A stretch of DNA of 64,000 nt, taken from positions 1,652,501 to 1,716,500 of the forward strand of contig NZ_CP034791.1 in assembly GCF_003999255.1 (NCBI RefSeq), in the 5' to 3' direction. The stretch is from Caldicellulosiruptor changbaiensis. Lineage in GTDB: Bacteria; Bacillota; Thermoanaerobacteria; Caldicellulosiruptorales; Caldicellulosiruptoraceae. The position numbers were made by a program, and so were the translations under genes. Positions 17,466 to 24,553 of the stretch are shown in pieces. How positions within the stretch are numbered: position 1 is the first letter of the stretch; the number at the start of each line of letters is the position of its first letter. The notes under the pieces are model-generated. The model was given only the letters and a program-made list of their open reading frames with translations. It did not search any database and was not told the origin of the DNA.

Positions 17466-17915
17466 TTATTCATTCAACATTTGCTCAATAATTTCTGCTG
17501 CATCCTTTACAAACTTAGGACAAACTGTTCTAAAAAGATTATTCTCTTCAGCATACTTTCTGCCTTCAGGAGTGCTTATATCACACTTCAAAAGCTCGTT
17601 ACAAATAATAGTTCCATTTTTTTCTTTAAATTTCTCTGCAAAATCTCTCACCTTTTTATAAGTAGTGACTTTTGCTTCTTTGTCTTTTGAATCTGTATTA
17701 CCATATTTTAAGCCAATGAGCATAAAAGCTCCCGTTACAGCCCCACAAACGTGGCCTAAACTTCCCATTCCACCACCAAATGCACAACCAATTTTTAGAG
17801 CATCTTCTTTTTTAAAACCCAACTCCTCACAATAAGTAGAAAATACAGCTTGTGAACATGTAAAACCTTCCAGAAACTTTTCAACAGCAATATCTGCTTT
17901 GTTCATTAATTTCAC
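17466..17915 (-). CDS. C_GCAxxG_C_C family (CGCAxxGCC) protein
   Basis: A 149-residue protein matching the small redox family named for its cysteine pattern. Visible are FTCSQAV, IGCAFGGGMGSLGHVCGAVTGAFMLIGLKYG, and later CNELLKCDIS and RTVCPKF, the conserved Cys set. These proteins are common in anaerobes, often near electron-transfer or metal-related genes, and their role is unsettled. Gene is preceded by GAGGTG and divergent from an ArsR regulator across about 100 bp that holds an inverted repeat TTGTTAT-N4-ATAACAA, suggesting shared control. Confidence 0.85.
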   Translation of the reverse strand: MKLMNKADIAVEKFLEGFTCSQAVFSTYCEELGFKKEDALKIGCAFGGGMGSLGHVCGAVTGAFMLIGLKYGNTDSKDKEAKVTTYKKVRDFAEKFKEKNGTIICNELLKCDISTPEGRKYAEENNLFRTVCPKFVKDAAEIIEQMLNE

Positions 17916-17954
17916 CTCATCTTGTTATTTTCATAACAATTATAACATATTCTA

Positions 17955-17983
17955 TTGAGATTTTTCAAAAAGAAATTTATTAT
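17955..17983 (+). promoter_or_regulatory. Putative promoter of the first ArsR-type gene
   Basis: TTGAGA, 17 bases, TATTAT in the divergent region. On the other strand TTGAAA and TATAAT with an 18-base spacer could serve the 17466-17915 gene. Confidence 0.5.
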
Positions 17984-18022
17984 ATAATTACAAAGTTATA
18001 GGGAGAATTGGGGCGAAATAAA

Positions 18023-18340
18023 ATGACAAGTAAAGAAGAAATTATAGCAAAGATATTTAAGGCCTTATCACATCCCGTTAGAATCAGAATTGTAAAACTT
18101 TTGTTAGACGAACCTAAGTATGTTTGTGAACTGCAGGAAATGGTTGAGTTTAGCCAACCAAATCTTGCTCAGCATTTGAGAATACTAAAAGATGCACAAA
18201 TTTTAGCACCCGAAAAGATTGGGTTAAATGTTTGTTACAAACTCAAAAATGAAAATGTAAAAAAATTATTTGAAGTTGCAAAAATACTGGCAGATTCTGT
18301 ATTAGAAGAATTACAACATGTAAAGGAAGAAAATATTTAA
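18023..18340 (+). CDS. ArsR/SmtB-family regulator (first of a pair)
   Basis: A 105-residue winged-helix protein (IFKALSHPVRIRIVKLLLDEPKYVCELQEMVEFSQPNLAQHLRILKDAQIL). The recognition helix QPNLAQHL is normal, but the ArsR CxC is reduced to a single Cys in KYVCELQEM, so the effector may not be arsenite. The ATG used gives MTSKEEIIAKIFKAL; the frame opens five codons earlier at TTG. It lies 57 bp before a second ArsR gene that has its own promoter, and is divergent from the C_GCAxxG_C_C gene. Confidence 0.85.
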   Translation: MTSKEEIIAKIFKALSHPVRIRIVKLLLDEPKYVCELQEMVEFSQPNLAQHLRILKDAQILAPEKIGLNVCYKLKNENVKKLFEVAKILADSVLEELQHVKEENI

Positions 18341-18347
18341 AAGGTTA

Positions 18348-18376
18348 TTGACAATATTTGAATATTCGAATATACT
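18348..18376 (+). promoter_or_regulatory. Promoter with embedded ArsR-type operator
   Basis: TTGACA (18348-18353), 17 bases, TATACT (18371-18376). The spacer holds ATATTTGAATATTCGAATAT, an imperfect inverted repeat typical of ArsR/SmtB sites, so binding would block polymerase. A near copy lies at 18723-18742. Confidence 0.7.
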
Positions 18377-18397
18377 GGATGTGAAAGGAGTTGTAAC

Positions 18398-18673
18398 ATG
18401 GAAGAGAGGATTTATAAAAGAATTTCAGAATATTTCAAAGCTCTTTCTCATCCAACAAGGATAAAAATTATTGAACTTCTTGCAAAGTCAGAGATGTGCG
18501 TTTGTGAAATGATGGCAAAACTCCAATTAGACCAATCTCATATTTCAAGGCATCTTATAATTTTAAAAAGCAATGGTATGGTTGAAGACAGGAGAGAAGG
18601 AAATAGGGTTTTTTATAGAGTAGTAGACAAGAATGTAATTGAGATTGTAGAAAAAATCAAAGAAAAATTCTGA
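18398..18673 (+). CDS. ArsR/SmtB-family regulator (second of a pair)
   Basis: A 91-residue repressor with the complete metalloid motif: SEMCVCEMMAKLQLDQSHISRHLIILKSNGMV contains both CxC and the recognition helix. It starts with ATG behind GAAAGGAG. Its promoter carries a likely operator, implying autoregulation, and a second similar site downstream could bring the ferredoxin/HdrA-like genes under the same control. As(III), Sb(III) or a thiol-reactive signal is plausible. Confidence 0.88.
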   Translation: MEERIYKRISEYFKALSHPTRIKIIELLAKSEMCVCEMMAKLQLDQSHISRHLIILKSNGMVEDRREGNRVFYRVVDKNVIEIVEKIKEKF

Positions 18674-18722
18674 AGATAATCGAAGTAGAAGTTTCAAAAT
18701 AATTTTTTATTTTTTGTTATGT

Positions 18723-18742
18723 ATATTTGATTATTCGCATAT
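18723..18742 (+). promoter_or_regulatory. Second ArsR-type operator with possible promoter
   Basis: ATATTTGATTATTCGCATAT differs from the 18355 site at few positions. TTGATT (18727-18732) and TATAAG with a 16-base spacer would make a weak promoter overlapping it. It could drive the ferredoxin and HdrA-like genes starting 230 bp downstream. Confidence 0.5.
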
Positions 18743-18960
18743 TTAAATTATAAGAGGAACAAAAATCCATCTTTTAGTGAAATAAAGAGGTGGACCAAAA
18801 CACCACTTTATACAATTGGGGTATTGTCTTTTAATCTCAATATTATCAACGTATTTAAGGTTACGTCTATTATATAGCAGTACTCTCGAGCTTTTTAGGG
18901 GCTTTAAGTTCAGCCTTTAGGTCAAGTCGATTTAAAATTGAGAATAAACAACCTTTTGAA
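18743..18960. other. Gap with possible transposase 3' remnant
   Basis: On the minus strand 18885-18955 encodes ILNRLDLKAELKAPKKLE and a stop, resembling the C-terminus of some transposases. No start or further domain is visible. GGTGGACCAAAACACC at 18791 is a small imperfect inverted repeat. Confidence 0.25.
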
Positions 18961-18974
18961 AGGAGGTGAAAATA

Positions 18975-19181
18975 GTGGCTAAAAACTGGTATCCTATTAT
19001 TGACAAAGAAAAATGTATCCAATGCTATCAATGTGTCAATTTTTGCCCACACGGCGTTTATGAAATTGGTCAAGATGGTTATCCTCTTGTGAAAAATCCA
19101 GATAACTGTGTTGAATTTTGTCGTGGTTGTCAAAAAGTTTGTGAGAATAATGCTATAAAATATTATGGAGATAAGGAGTGA
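18975..19181 (+). CDS. 4Fe-4S ferredoxin-like protein
   Basis: A 68-residue protein with CIQCYQCVNFCPHGVY, a full 4Fe-4S motif followed by Pro, and CVEFCRGCQKVCENNAIKYYG, a second cluster motif. Predicted small soluble dicluster electron carrier. GTG start chosen because AAAGGAGGTG ends 7 bases upstream; the longer frame begins inside that site. It lies 6 bp before the HdrA-like gene, so the two are certainly co-translated and probably partners. Confidence 0.88.
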   Translation: MAKNWYPIIDKEKCIQCYQCVNFCPHGVYEIGQDGYPLVKNPDNCVEFCRGCQKVCENNAIKYYGDKE

Positions 19182-19187
19182 TAGGAA

Positions 19188-19547
19188 ATGGCAAAAAAAG
19201 GACTTTTACTATGCGTTTGTCAGGGTACGTGCCCATCATTTCACAAGATGGACATTTTTGAGGTTTTAAATAGTTTAAGAAGAGAAGGAATCTTTGAATG
19301 GGTAGGTTTACATCCTCAGCTTTGTTCTGATGATGGTGAAAAATACCTTAGAGAGCTTTTAAAAGGCGCTGAAATCGACCAGCTCTACGTTGCAGGTTGT
19401 GACCCAACCATGCAAAGAAAAATGTACAGGGATGCATTTGAAGCTGTAGGCTTCCCAAAAGAAAAACATATTGGTGTAGAAATCAGAAATATGGATACAC
19501 AACAAGCGATTGAGGCTATAAAAAATGCCGTAAAAGCAAACTCTTAG
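19188..19547 (+). CDS. Stand-alone HdrA-N-terminal-domain-like iron-sulfur protein
   Basis: A 119-residue protein beginning MAKKGLLLCVCQGTCPSFHKMD. It continues with HPQLCSDDGEKYLRELLKGAEIDQLYVAGCDPTMQRKMYRDAFEAVGFP. This follows the N-terminal domain of heterodisulfide reductase subunit A (a VCxCG-like start, LCSxDG, and AxCxPxxxxxxFRxAxxxAG), but the FAD domain and the rest of HdrA are absent. Cysteines at 9, 11, 15, 46 and about 64 could bind a cluster. Good GGAG-type site upstream. With the ferredoxin 6 bp upstream it may form a small electron-transfer pair under ArsR control. Similarity is by eye; function unknown. Confidence 0.65.
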   Translation: MAKKGLLLCVCQGTCPSFHKMDIFEVLNSLRREGIFEWVGLHPQLCSDDGEKYLRELLKGAEIDQLYVAGCDPTMQRKMYRDAFEAVGFPKEKHIGVEIRNMDTQQAIEAIKNAVKANS

Positions 19548-19564
19548 TTTTATTAAAATCTTTT

Positions 19565-19622
19565 CCCCACCATTTTAGCTCAATTCAAGAAAGTTAAAAT
19601 GGTGGGGATTTCTTATTTCTTT
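19565..19622 (+). terminator. Rho-independent terminator after the HdrA-like gene
   Basis: CCCCACCATTTTA (19565-19577) pairs with TAAAATGGTGGGG (19595-19607), followed by ATTTCTTATTTCTTTT. A 13-bp stem 18 bp past the stop codon. The following stretch to 19884 has no gene. Confidence 0.85.
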
Positions 19623-19884
19623 TGACTTTGTCAATTGACAATTTAGATAGCTTGAGAGTACTATGATCGTAAATAAAAGGGCGTAAAAAGGTAAACTCCT
19701 AACTTTTCCTTTATATCTGCTCAAATATTTAAACTTTTGTTACTGAAAAAGCAAAAAATCTTTATTTTGGCTTTATAGTAAATACTGGGGTGGATAAATG
19801 GAGAAAATATAGCACTTACTTTGAATGCCTGCTATAATAAGATTGTTTTTAGGGAATAAAAGAACCCAAAAGAAACGAGGCATC

Positions 19885-20078
19885 CTAATACTTTGCTTTC
19901 TCCATAAGAAGCTTTACGTAGCGGTTGTATCTATCTTTGAATCTGGTGCAAAGGTTGTGAAATTTAGAGGCAACTTCATCAAATGAAGAAGAGAGCTTTA
20001 TTCTATCAAGTTCTTTATTAAACTGTGAGGCATTGGCTTTGGTCATGTATTTGCGAATATTTTTCTGAAGATGAACAA
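19885..20078 (-). pseudogene. IS256-family transposase, 3' fragment beyond the IS21 insertion
   Basis: Minus-strand frame VHLQKNIRKYMTKANASQ through RYNRYVKLLMEKAKY and a stop. It continues precisely the fragment at 22553-23292: removing the IS21 element and one copy of TGAACAA restores the frame as QLCFVHLQKNIRKYM. The stop comes about 60 residues after the conserved VH, well short of a full IS256 transposase, so the C-terminal part was lost independently. Confidence 0.75.
20072..20078. repeat. Target-site duplication, left copy (IS21)
   Basis: TGAACAA directly before the left IS21 terminus; the matching copy is at 22553-22559. Seven bp fits the 4-8 bp duplications of the IS21 family. Confidence 0.8.
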
Positions 20079-20205
20079 TGTTAATGATAAAATAAAATCA
20101 TCAGAAATGACACTAAAAATTCCCCACCTGCCACTTAAAAAGAAGCCTTCTGTAGTGTAGAATGGAAAGTATGGAAAAACTACAGAAGGAGAAGATAACA
20201 AGAAA

Positions 20206-21699
20206 ATGTTGGGGGTTGCAATGCATACAACAATCTACACACTTTTCAAACGGGGATACAACAAAAGTCAAATAGCAAGATTGTTAGACGTGGATAGAAA
20301 AACTGTTAGAAAAGTAATCCATGACATTGAACAGAAGGGAGAAGTCGAGAGGAAATCAAAAGGTTCTGTATTAGATAATTACAGGGAGTTTATTGAGGCA
20401 AAGGTTAATAAAGGACACTCAGCAAAGAAGATACATCAAGACTTGCAAGCGGAATTTGATTTTGAAGGAAGCTATTCTAATGTAAGAAGATATGTCCAAA
20501 AGTTAAAACAAAAGATAGCAAATTCAAAGGTGTACATGGTTTTAACAACACTGCCTGCAGAAGAAGCACAAGTTGATTTTGGATATATAGGTAAGATAAA
20601 AGTTGATGGAAAATTCAAAAAAGCATGGGTATTTACAATGGTTTTAAGCTATTCAAGATATATGTATGCAGAGATAGTATTCGACCAAACAGTTGAAACA
20701 TTTATCCAGTGTCATAAGAACGCATTCAAGTATTTTGGAGGAGTAGTAGAAGTTGTGAAGATAGACAACTTAAAAGCAGGTGTATTGAGCGTTGATTTTT
20801 ATGAGGCGCAAATACAAAAAGATTATGCAAGTTTTGCGAGCCACTATGGATTTTTACCTCAGCCATGCAGGGTGTATACACCGACTGATAAAGGCAAAGT
20901 AGAATCAGCAATTAAGTATGTTAAGCAAAACTGTTTTTCTGGAGAAGAATTTAAAGATATTGATGAGGCGAGGGAACATTTAAAAAACTGGCTTGATAAT
21001 GTAGCAAATGTGAGAGTACATGGCACAACCAAGAAAGTTCCCAAAGAAGTTTTCATCTCAGAAGAGAAGGAAAAGTTAATAGCTCTTCCTATTGAGGAAT
21101 ATTACATATCAAGAAGTTCAATTCACAAAGTAGCTACTAACTGTCATCTCATATACAAAGGGAACTACTATTCAGTGCCATATGAGTATGCAGGACGTGA
21201 AGTAGAAGTAGTTGAGATAGGCAGTTTTTTGAGGGTGTTCTTTGAAGGTAAAGAAATAGCCCTTCATCAGATTGTCAAAAACAATGAGAAGGGCAAATAC
21301 GTAACCAACAAAGAACACTATCCCTCGTCTAAGAATATAACAATTGAGGATATAATGTCAAGACAGAGGGATAAAATGGCAGAGATTGGTAATTGGGCGT
21401 TGGAGTTTTTTGAGGAATTTATTAAACGGGAAGGATTTAAAAAATATGATTACAGGAGCATAAGTGGGATAATAGCACTAAAAGAAAGATATGGAGCTGA
21501 GACAGTAGACAATGCGTGTAAGAGGGCTTTAAAATTTGGAGGGCTAAGCTACAAAGTTGTCAAGAACATATGTGAAAAAGGGATAAGCGATTTACCTGAG
21601 TATGAAGACGAGAGCTATGTTAATGAGGAAAGAACAGAGCTTTACAGGGATATCAGGGAATATAACAAATTGCTTGAGATAGGGGAATTGCAAATATGA
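20206..21699 (+). CDS. istA: IS21 transposase IstA
   Basis: A 497-residue DDE transposase. The N-terminal helix-turn-helix reads IYTLFKRGYNKSQIARLLDVDRKTVRKVI. The rve catalytic core has QVDFGYIG (first Asp, about 126), VKIDNLKAGV (second Asp) and DKGKVESAIKYVK (Glu). The C-terminal mu-type beta domain includes NCHLIYKGNYYSVPYEY. It cuts and joins the element ends with help from IstB. The start is either this ATG (AAGGAG 12 bases upstream) or the ATG five codons on, after GGGGGTT. The frame is intact. Confidence 0.95.
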   Translation: MLGVAMHTTIYTLFKRGYNKSQIARLLDVDRKTVRKVIHDIEQKGEVERKSKGSVLDNYREFIEAKVNKGHSAKKIHQDLQAEFDFEGSYSNVRRYVQKLKQKIANSKVYMVLTTLPAEEAQVDFGYIGKIKVDGKFKKAWVFTMVLSYSRYMYAEIVFDQTVETFIQCHKNAFKYFGGVVEVVKIDNLKAGVLSVDFYEAQIQKDYASFASHYGFLPQPCRVYTPTDKGKVESAIKYVKQNCFSGEEFKDIDEAREHLKNWLDNVANVRVHGTTKKVPKEVFISEEKEKLIALPIEEYYISRSSIHKVATNCHLIYKGNYYSVPYEYAGREVEVVEIGSFLRVFFEGKEIALHQIVKNNEKGKYVTNKEHYPSSKNITIEDIMSRQRDKMAEIGNWALEFFEEFIKREGFKKYDYRSISGIIALKERYGAETVDNACKRALKFGGLSYKVVKNICEKGISDLPEYEDESYVNEERTELYRDIREYNKLLEIGELQI

Positions 21700-22469
21700 A
21701 TGATCTTTTGTTGGGGAAGCTAAAGGATTTGAAATTATCCGGGATAATAAAAAGTTTTGATTTAAGAGTAGAAGAAGCTATTAAGAATAATTTTTCGTAT
21801 CAAGAGTTTTTTGAGATATTGATAAATGATGAAGTGAGTAACAGGAGAATAAACAGTAATCAAAAGAGGATAAGCAAAGCGAGGTTTCCATGGCACAAGA
21901 CATTAGAAGAATATAATTTTAATTATCAGCCTTCAATAAATAAGAGGTTTATATACAATTTGGCGACCTGTGAATTTGTCCGCAAGAAAGAGAATGTGGC
22001 CTTCATAGGACCGCCAGGGACAGGGAAGACACATCTTGCAATAGCGATAGGACTTAAAGCTGTAGCACTTGGATATAGAGTTTTGTTTACCACAGCAAAT
22101 GAGATGTTAGAAGAGTTGTATATTTCAAGAGCGGATAATTCGTATCAACAAAAGCTAAAAAACTATGTTAATGTGGATTTGTTAATAATAGATGAGCTGG
22201 GCTTAAGGAAATTTAATCAAAGCAGTGTAGATGATTTTTATGAGATAATATCAAAGAGATATGAGAGAGGATCGATAATAATAACCACAAACAAAGTATT
22301 TGAAGAGTGGCCGAGGATATTTTATGATCCAGTTTTAGCGACAGCGATTTTAGATAGATTTGTACATCACTGTCATTTTGTGGTTATCAAAGGTGAAAGT
22401 TATAGGATGAAGCAAAGGGAGGGTGCTATCAAAGCTTTAACAGATGATTCCAAGAATGAGTCAAATTAG
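21696..22469 (+). CDS. istB: IS21 helper ATPase IstB
   Basis: A 257-residue AAA+ protein of the DnaC/IstB group that delivers target DNA to IstA. Walker A GPPGTGKTH lies about 105-113 and Walker B DLLIIDELG about 163-171; the C-terminal AILDRFVHHCHFVVIKGESYRMK is the usual IstB ending. ATG overlaps the istA stop by 4 bp (ATGA). It is complete, unlike the istB relic at 25093. Confidence 0.95.
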   Translation: MNDLLLGKLKDLKLSGIIKSFDLRVEEAIKNNFSYQEFFEILINDEVSNRRINSNQKRISKARFPWHKTLEEYNFNYQPSINKRFIYNLATCEFVRKKENVAFIGPPGTGKTHLAIAIGLKAVALGYRVLFTTANEMLEELYISRADNSYQQKLKNYVNVDLLIIDELGLRKFNQSSVDDFYEIISKRYERGSIIITTNKVFEEWPRIFYDPVLATAILDRFVHHCHFVVIKGESYRMKQREGAIKALTDDSKNESN

Positions 22470-22552
22470 TTAAATAATGATAATTAAATTTTTTTTAAAA
22501 CAGGTGGGGAAAAAATATTATCAAAAGTGGGGAAAAGGTATTGACAATAACA

Positions 22553-22559
22553 TGAACAA
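22553..22559. repeat. Target-site duplication, right copy (IS21)
   Basis: TGAACAA directly after the right terminus, matching 20072-20078. Confidence 0.8.
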
Positions 22560-23292
22560 AGCAGAGCTGGTGGTCAGCATGTGGATATACGGCTTTAAAT
22601 GTTTCAATTATTCCCGGAAAATCATCGCTAACAATTATTAAAAACTCTCTTTTTAGCCCACGATTTATCAGGTCTTCAAAAACTTTGTTTTAAGTTGGCT
22701 CTGTTTTTCTTGCCAAAGAAGGTGTAAAGGCCAAAGATGTCTTTTTTACCTTCCATGTCGATGCCAAGAACTATATAACATGCAGCTTTTTTAACTTTTG
22801 AACCATCTTTAATTTCGCGGTGGTAGGCCTCAATTATTAATGCAAAGGCTGCTTCGGGTAATTCTCTTTGCTTGAAAAGCTCTAACTTGCTTTTGAGCTC
22901 ATCTTTAATTTTATTTAGTTCTTCATAAGAAGTAAAGCAGGTTAAGGCTTTTGTGAGTATTGAAAAGAGAAAATTCTGAATAACCGTTGACAACAATGGA
23001 CATAGTTTTGAGAGAGGATGTGGGGTCTGAAATCGCAAGTAGAAGTTCTTGGGAAGAATATTTTAAGGTTACCCATATAGGTGTGGCGAGTTTTCTATCA
23101 TAAAAACCGCTGAGCTTGTCATCTTCGTTTTTAAGAAGATAGATTTGGCACTGAGGCAGCATAAGCTAGTTAAGTAATCTTCCAGCAATTTTCAAAAAAG
23201 GGCTGTGATGGTGTTAAAGCTTAGCAATACTGATTTAATACTTTTTCAACAGCAATATTTCTGAACATTTCATAATATGTTTTTTCATCCAT
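22553..23292 (-). pseudogene. IS256-family (Mutator-type) transposase, 5' fragment
   Basis: Minus-strand reading from ATG at 23292 gives MDEKTYYEMFRNIAVEKVLNQYC and then a stop. Later frames give DDKLSGFYDRKLATPI, then after a shift RELPEAAFALIIEAYHREIK, KKAACYIVLGIDMEGKKD, and toward the IS21 junction a frame ending in ADHQLCFVH. These are IS256 blocks in order (NGYYER-like, the VDAxY-like catalytic strand, AxxxxLGI-EGxKDxLG, QxCxVH). Several frameshifts and an Asp-to-Glu change in the catalytic strand show it was dead or dying. IS21 interrupts it at codon VH. Confidence 0.75.
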
Positions 23293-23419
23293 AATTACCA
23301 GCCACTTGTGATTTTATTATACACTAGACACAATTTTATTTTAACATCCGTAATTATTAACTTTTTTTATTATGACATCTTAAATTTAAATCAAGCAAAT
23401 TATTGATAGAATTAGAATT

Positions 23420-23505
23420 AAGCACTTTATCAGATGCCTCTTGTTTAGATGTTTTTGGTTGGGATAATAATGTTTTAGCATGGCAGGCATCTGAGTAAAG
23501 TGCTT
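23420..23505. repeat. Long inverted repeat with 47-nt loop
   Basis: AAGCACTTTATCAGATGCC (23420-23438) pairs with GGCATCTGAGTAAAGTGCTT (23486-23505), about 19 bp with a one-base irregularity, followed on the plus strand by TTTTTTATTT. The T-run would allow a plus-strand terminator, but the loop is unusually long and no plus-strand gene ends here. It may instead be an insertion-sequence end or MITE-like hairpin. The rest of 23293-23670 shows no gene. Confidence 0.45.
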
Positions 23506-23682
23506 TTTTTATTTCTAAAAAAAATATTGGAATTAACCATTCCAACATTTATTATAGAATTTTTTTAAAATTTTCTTGAAAAATTGAGGAGAATAAAATA
23601 TAATTTTTAGTAGGCATATATATGCTTAATACATATATATGAAGAAATTTAATTTAAAATAAAGAATAAGGTGGTGAGAAAA

Positions 23683-24069
23683 GTGTGCGGGCACGAAGGT
23701 CATGATGGTAAAAAAAGCTGCCATTGCCCCGGTTTTAAATTGGAAAGGTTTATACAGCCGTGTCTTCTTTTGCTTTTATACGAAAAGCCGTCGCACGGCT
23801 ATGAATTAATGGAGAGGCTTTCGGATTTTGGGTTCAACGAGTGTATAGATCCAGGAGCGATTTACAGGAATTTGAGAAAGATGGAGGAAGAGGGGCTTAT
23901 AAAATCCGAATGGGATACACAGGGAAAAGGCCCTGCAAAAAGACTTTACGAATTGACCGAAGAAGGGAAGGAAGCTCTTTACAACTGGGCCGAACATGTC
24001 AAAAGGCAGATAAAAAGAATGGAGTATTTTTTGAAGCGTTACGGCGAAAATTTCGGTGAAGGAAGGTGA
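23683..24069 (+). CDS. PadR-family regulator with N-terminal Cys/His cluster
   Basis: A 128-residue winged-helix repressor. LYEKPSHGYELMERLSDFGF and the tail of EEEGLIKSEWDTQGKGPAKRLYELTEEGKEAL are typical PadR. Before the DNA-binding domain is MCGHEGHDGKKSCHCPG, rich in Cys and His and probably metal-binding, which is unusual for PadR. GTG start chosen because AAGGTGG lies 5-7 bases before it. The C-terminal end overlaps the next gene's ribosome site. By eye the gene is richer in G and C than its surroundings, suggesting acquisition with the two permease genes. Confidence 0.85.
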   Translation: MCGHEGHDGKKSCHCPGFKLERFIQPCLLLLLYEKPSHGYELMERLSDFGFNECIDPGAIYRNLRKMEEEGLIKSEWDTQGKGPAKRLYELTEEGKEALYNWAEHVKRQIKRMEYFLKRYGENFGEGR

Positions 24070-24073
24070 AATT

Positions 24074-24553
24074 TTGTTTACCCTTATTTTGTATATTATC
24101 TCTATAGCTTTTCTTATCGTTTCCCTTTATAAGGACAAAAAAAAGACCAAGATGGCCCTTATGAAATCTTGGAAATCCTTTGAAAACATTCTACCTGCTT
24201 TTGCGGGTGTGCTGGCTTTAATAGGATTGGTTTTAACGATATTGACTCCGGAGATTATATCAAAAATTATAGGAGCAAATACCGGATTTTTGGGAATGTT
24301 TATAACATCAATCATAGGGTCAATTACCCTCATCCCCGGCTTTGTAGCCTTTCCTTTGGCAGCATCTTTGATTCAAAGGGGTGCGGGGGTAATGCAGATA
24401 GCCGTATTTATATCAACCCTTATGATGGTAGGCTTTGTTACCTTACCCCTTGAAATAAGCTATTTTGGAAAGAGGGTGGCCATTTTGAGGAATGCGTTAA
24501 GCTATATATTTTCCTTTATAGTAGCCTTGATAATAGGAATGGTGGTAAGATGA
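24074..24553 (+). CDS. ArsP/DUF318-type permease, half-size (first half)
   Basis: A 159-residue membrane protein with four or five hydrophobic segments. KSWKSFENILPAFAGVLALIGLVLTILTPEIISKIIG and GSITLIPGFVAFPLAASLIQRGAGVMQIAVFISTLMMVG resemble one half of the COG0701 permeases (ArsP_1), normally about 300-350 residues. The start used is TTG six bases after GGAAGGTG; an in-frame GTG at 24056 is an alternative that would overlap padR. It overlaps the next permease gene by 4 bp, so the two halves are made together and probably form one heterodimeric transporter. Substrate unknown; organoarsenical or metal export is a guess from the family. Confidence 0.7.
   Translation: MFTLILYIISIAFLIVSLYKDKKKTKMALMKSWKSFENILPAFAGVLALIGLVLTILTPEIISKIIGANTGFLGMFITSIIGSITLIPGFVAFPLAASLIQRGAGVMQIAVFISTLMMVGFVTLPLEISYFGKRVAILRNALSYIFSFIVALIIGMVVR

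Larger units (their letters stand above)
20079..22552 (+). mobile_element. Intact IS21-family insertion sequence (2474 bp)
   Basis: Ends are TGTTAATGATAAAAT (left) and, read inward from the right, TGTTATTGTCAATAC, flanked by 7-bp duplications TGAACAA. Subterminal repeats of the IS21 kind are visible: TTCCCCACCTG occurs inside the left end (about 20120) and twice in related form inside the right end (22495-22535, inverted). It carries uninterrupted istA and istB overlapping by 4 bp. The element sits inside an IS256-type transposase gene. Because duplications and frames are clean, the insertion looks recent. Confidence 0.88.

Noticed and set aside
17955-18000. Fnr-type box in the region between the C_GCAxxG_C_C gene and ArsR
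   Set aside because: TTGTTAT-N4-ATAACAA near 17930 is an inverted repeat but does not match TTGAT-N4-ATCAA.
18870-19133. Minus-strand open frame over the ferredoxin start
   Set aside because: It runs opposite a well-supported ferredoxin gene with a perfect ribosome site; only its end resembles a transposase tail.
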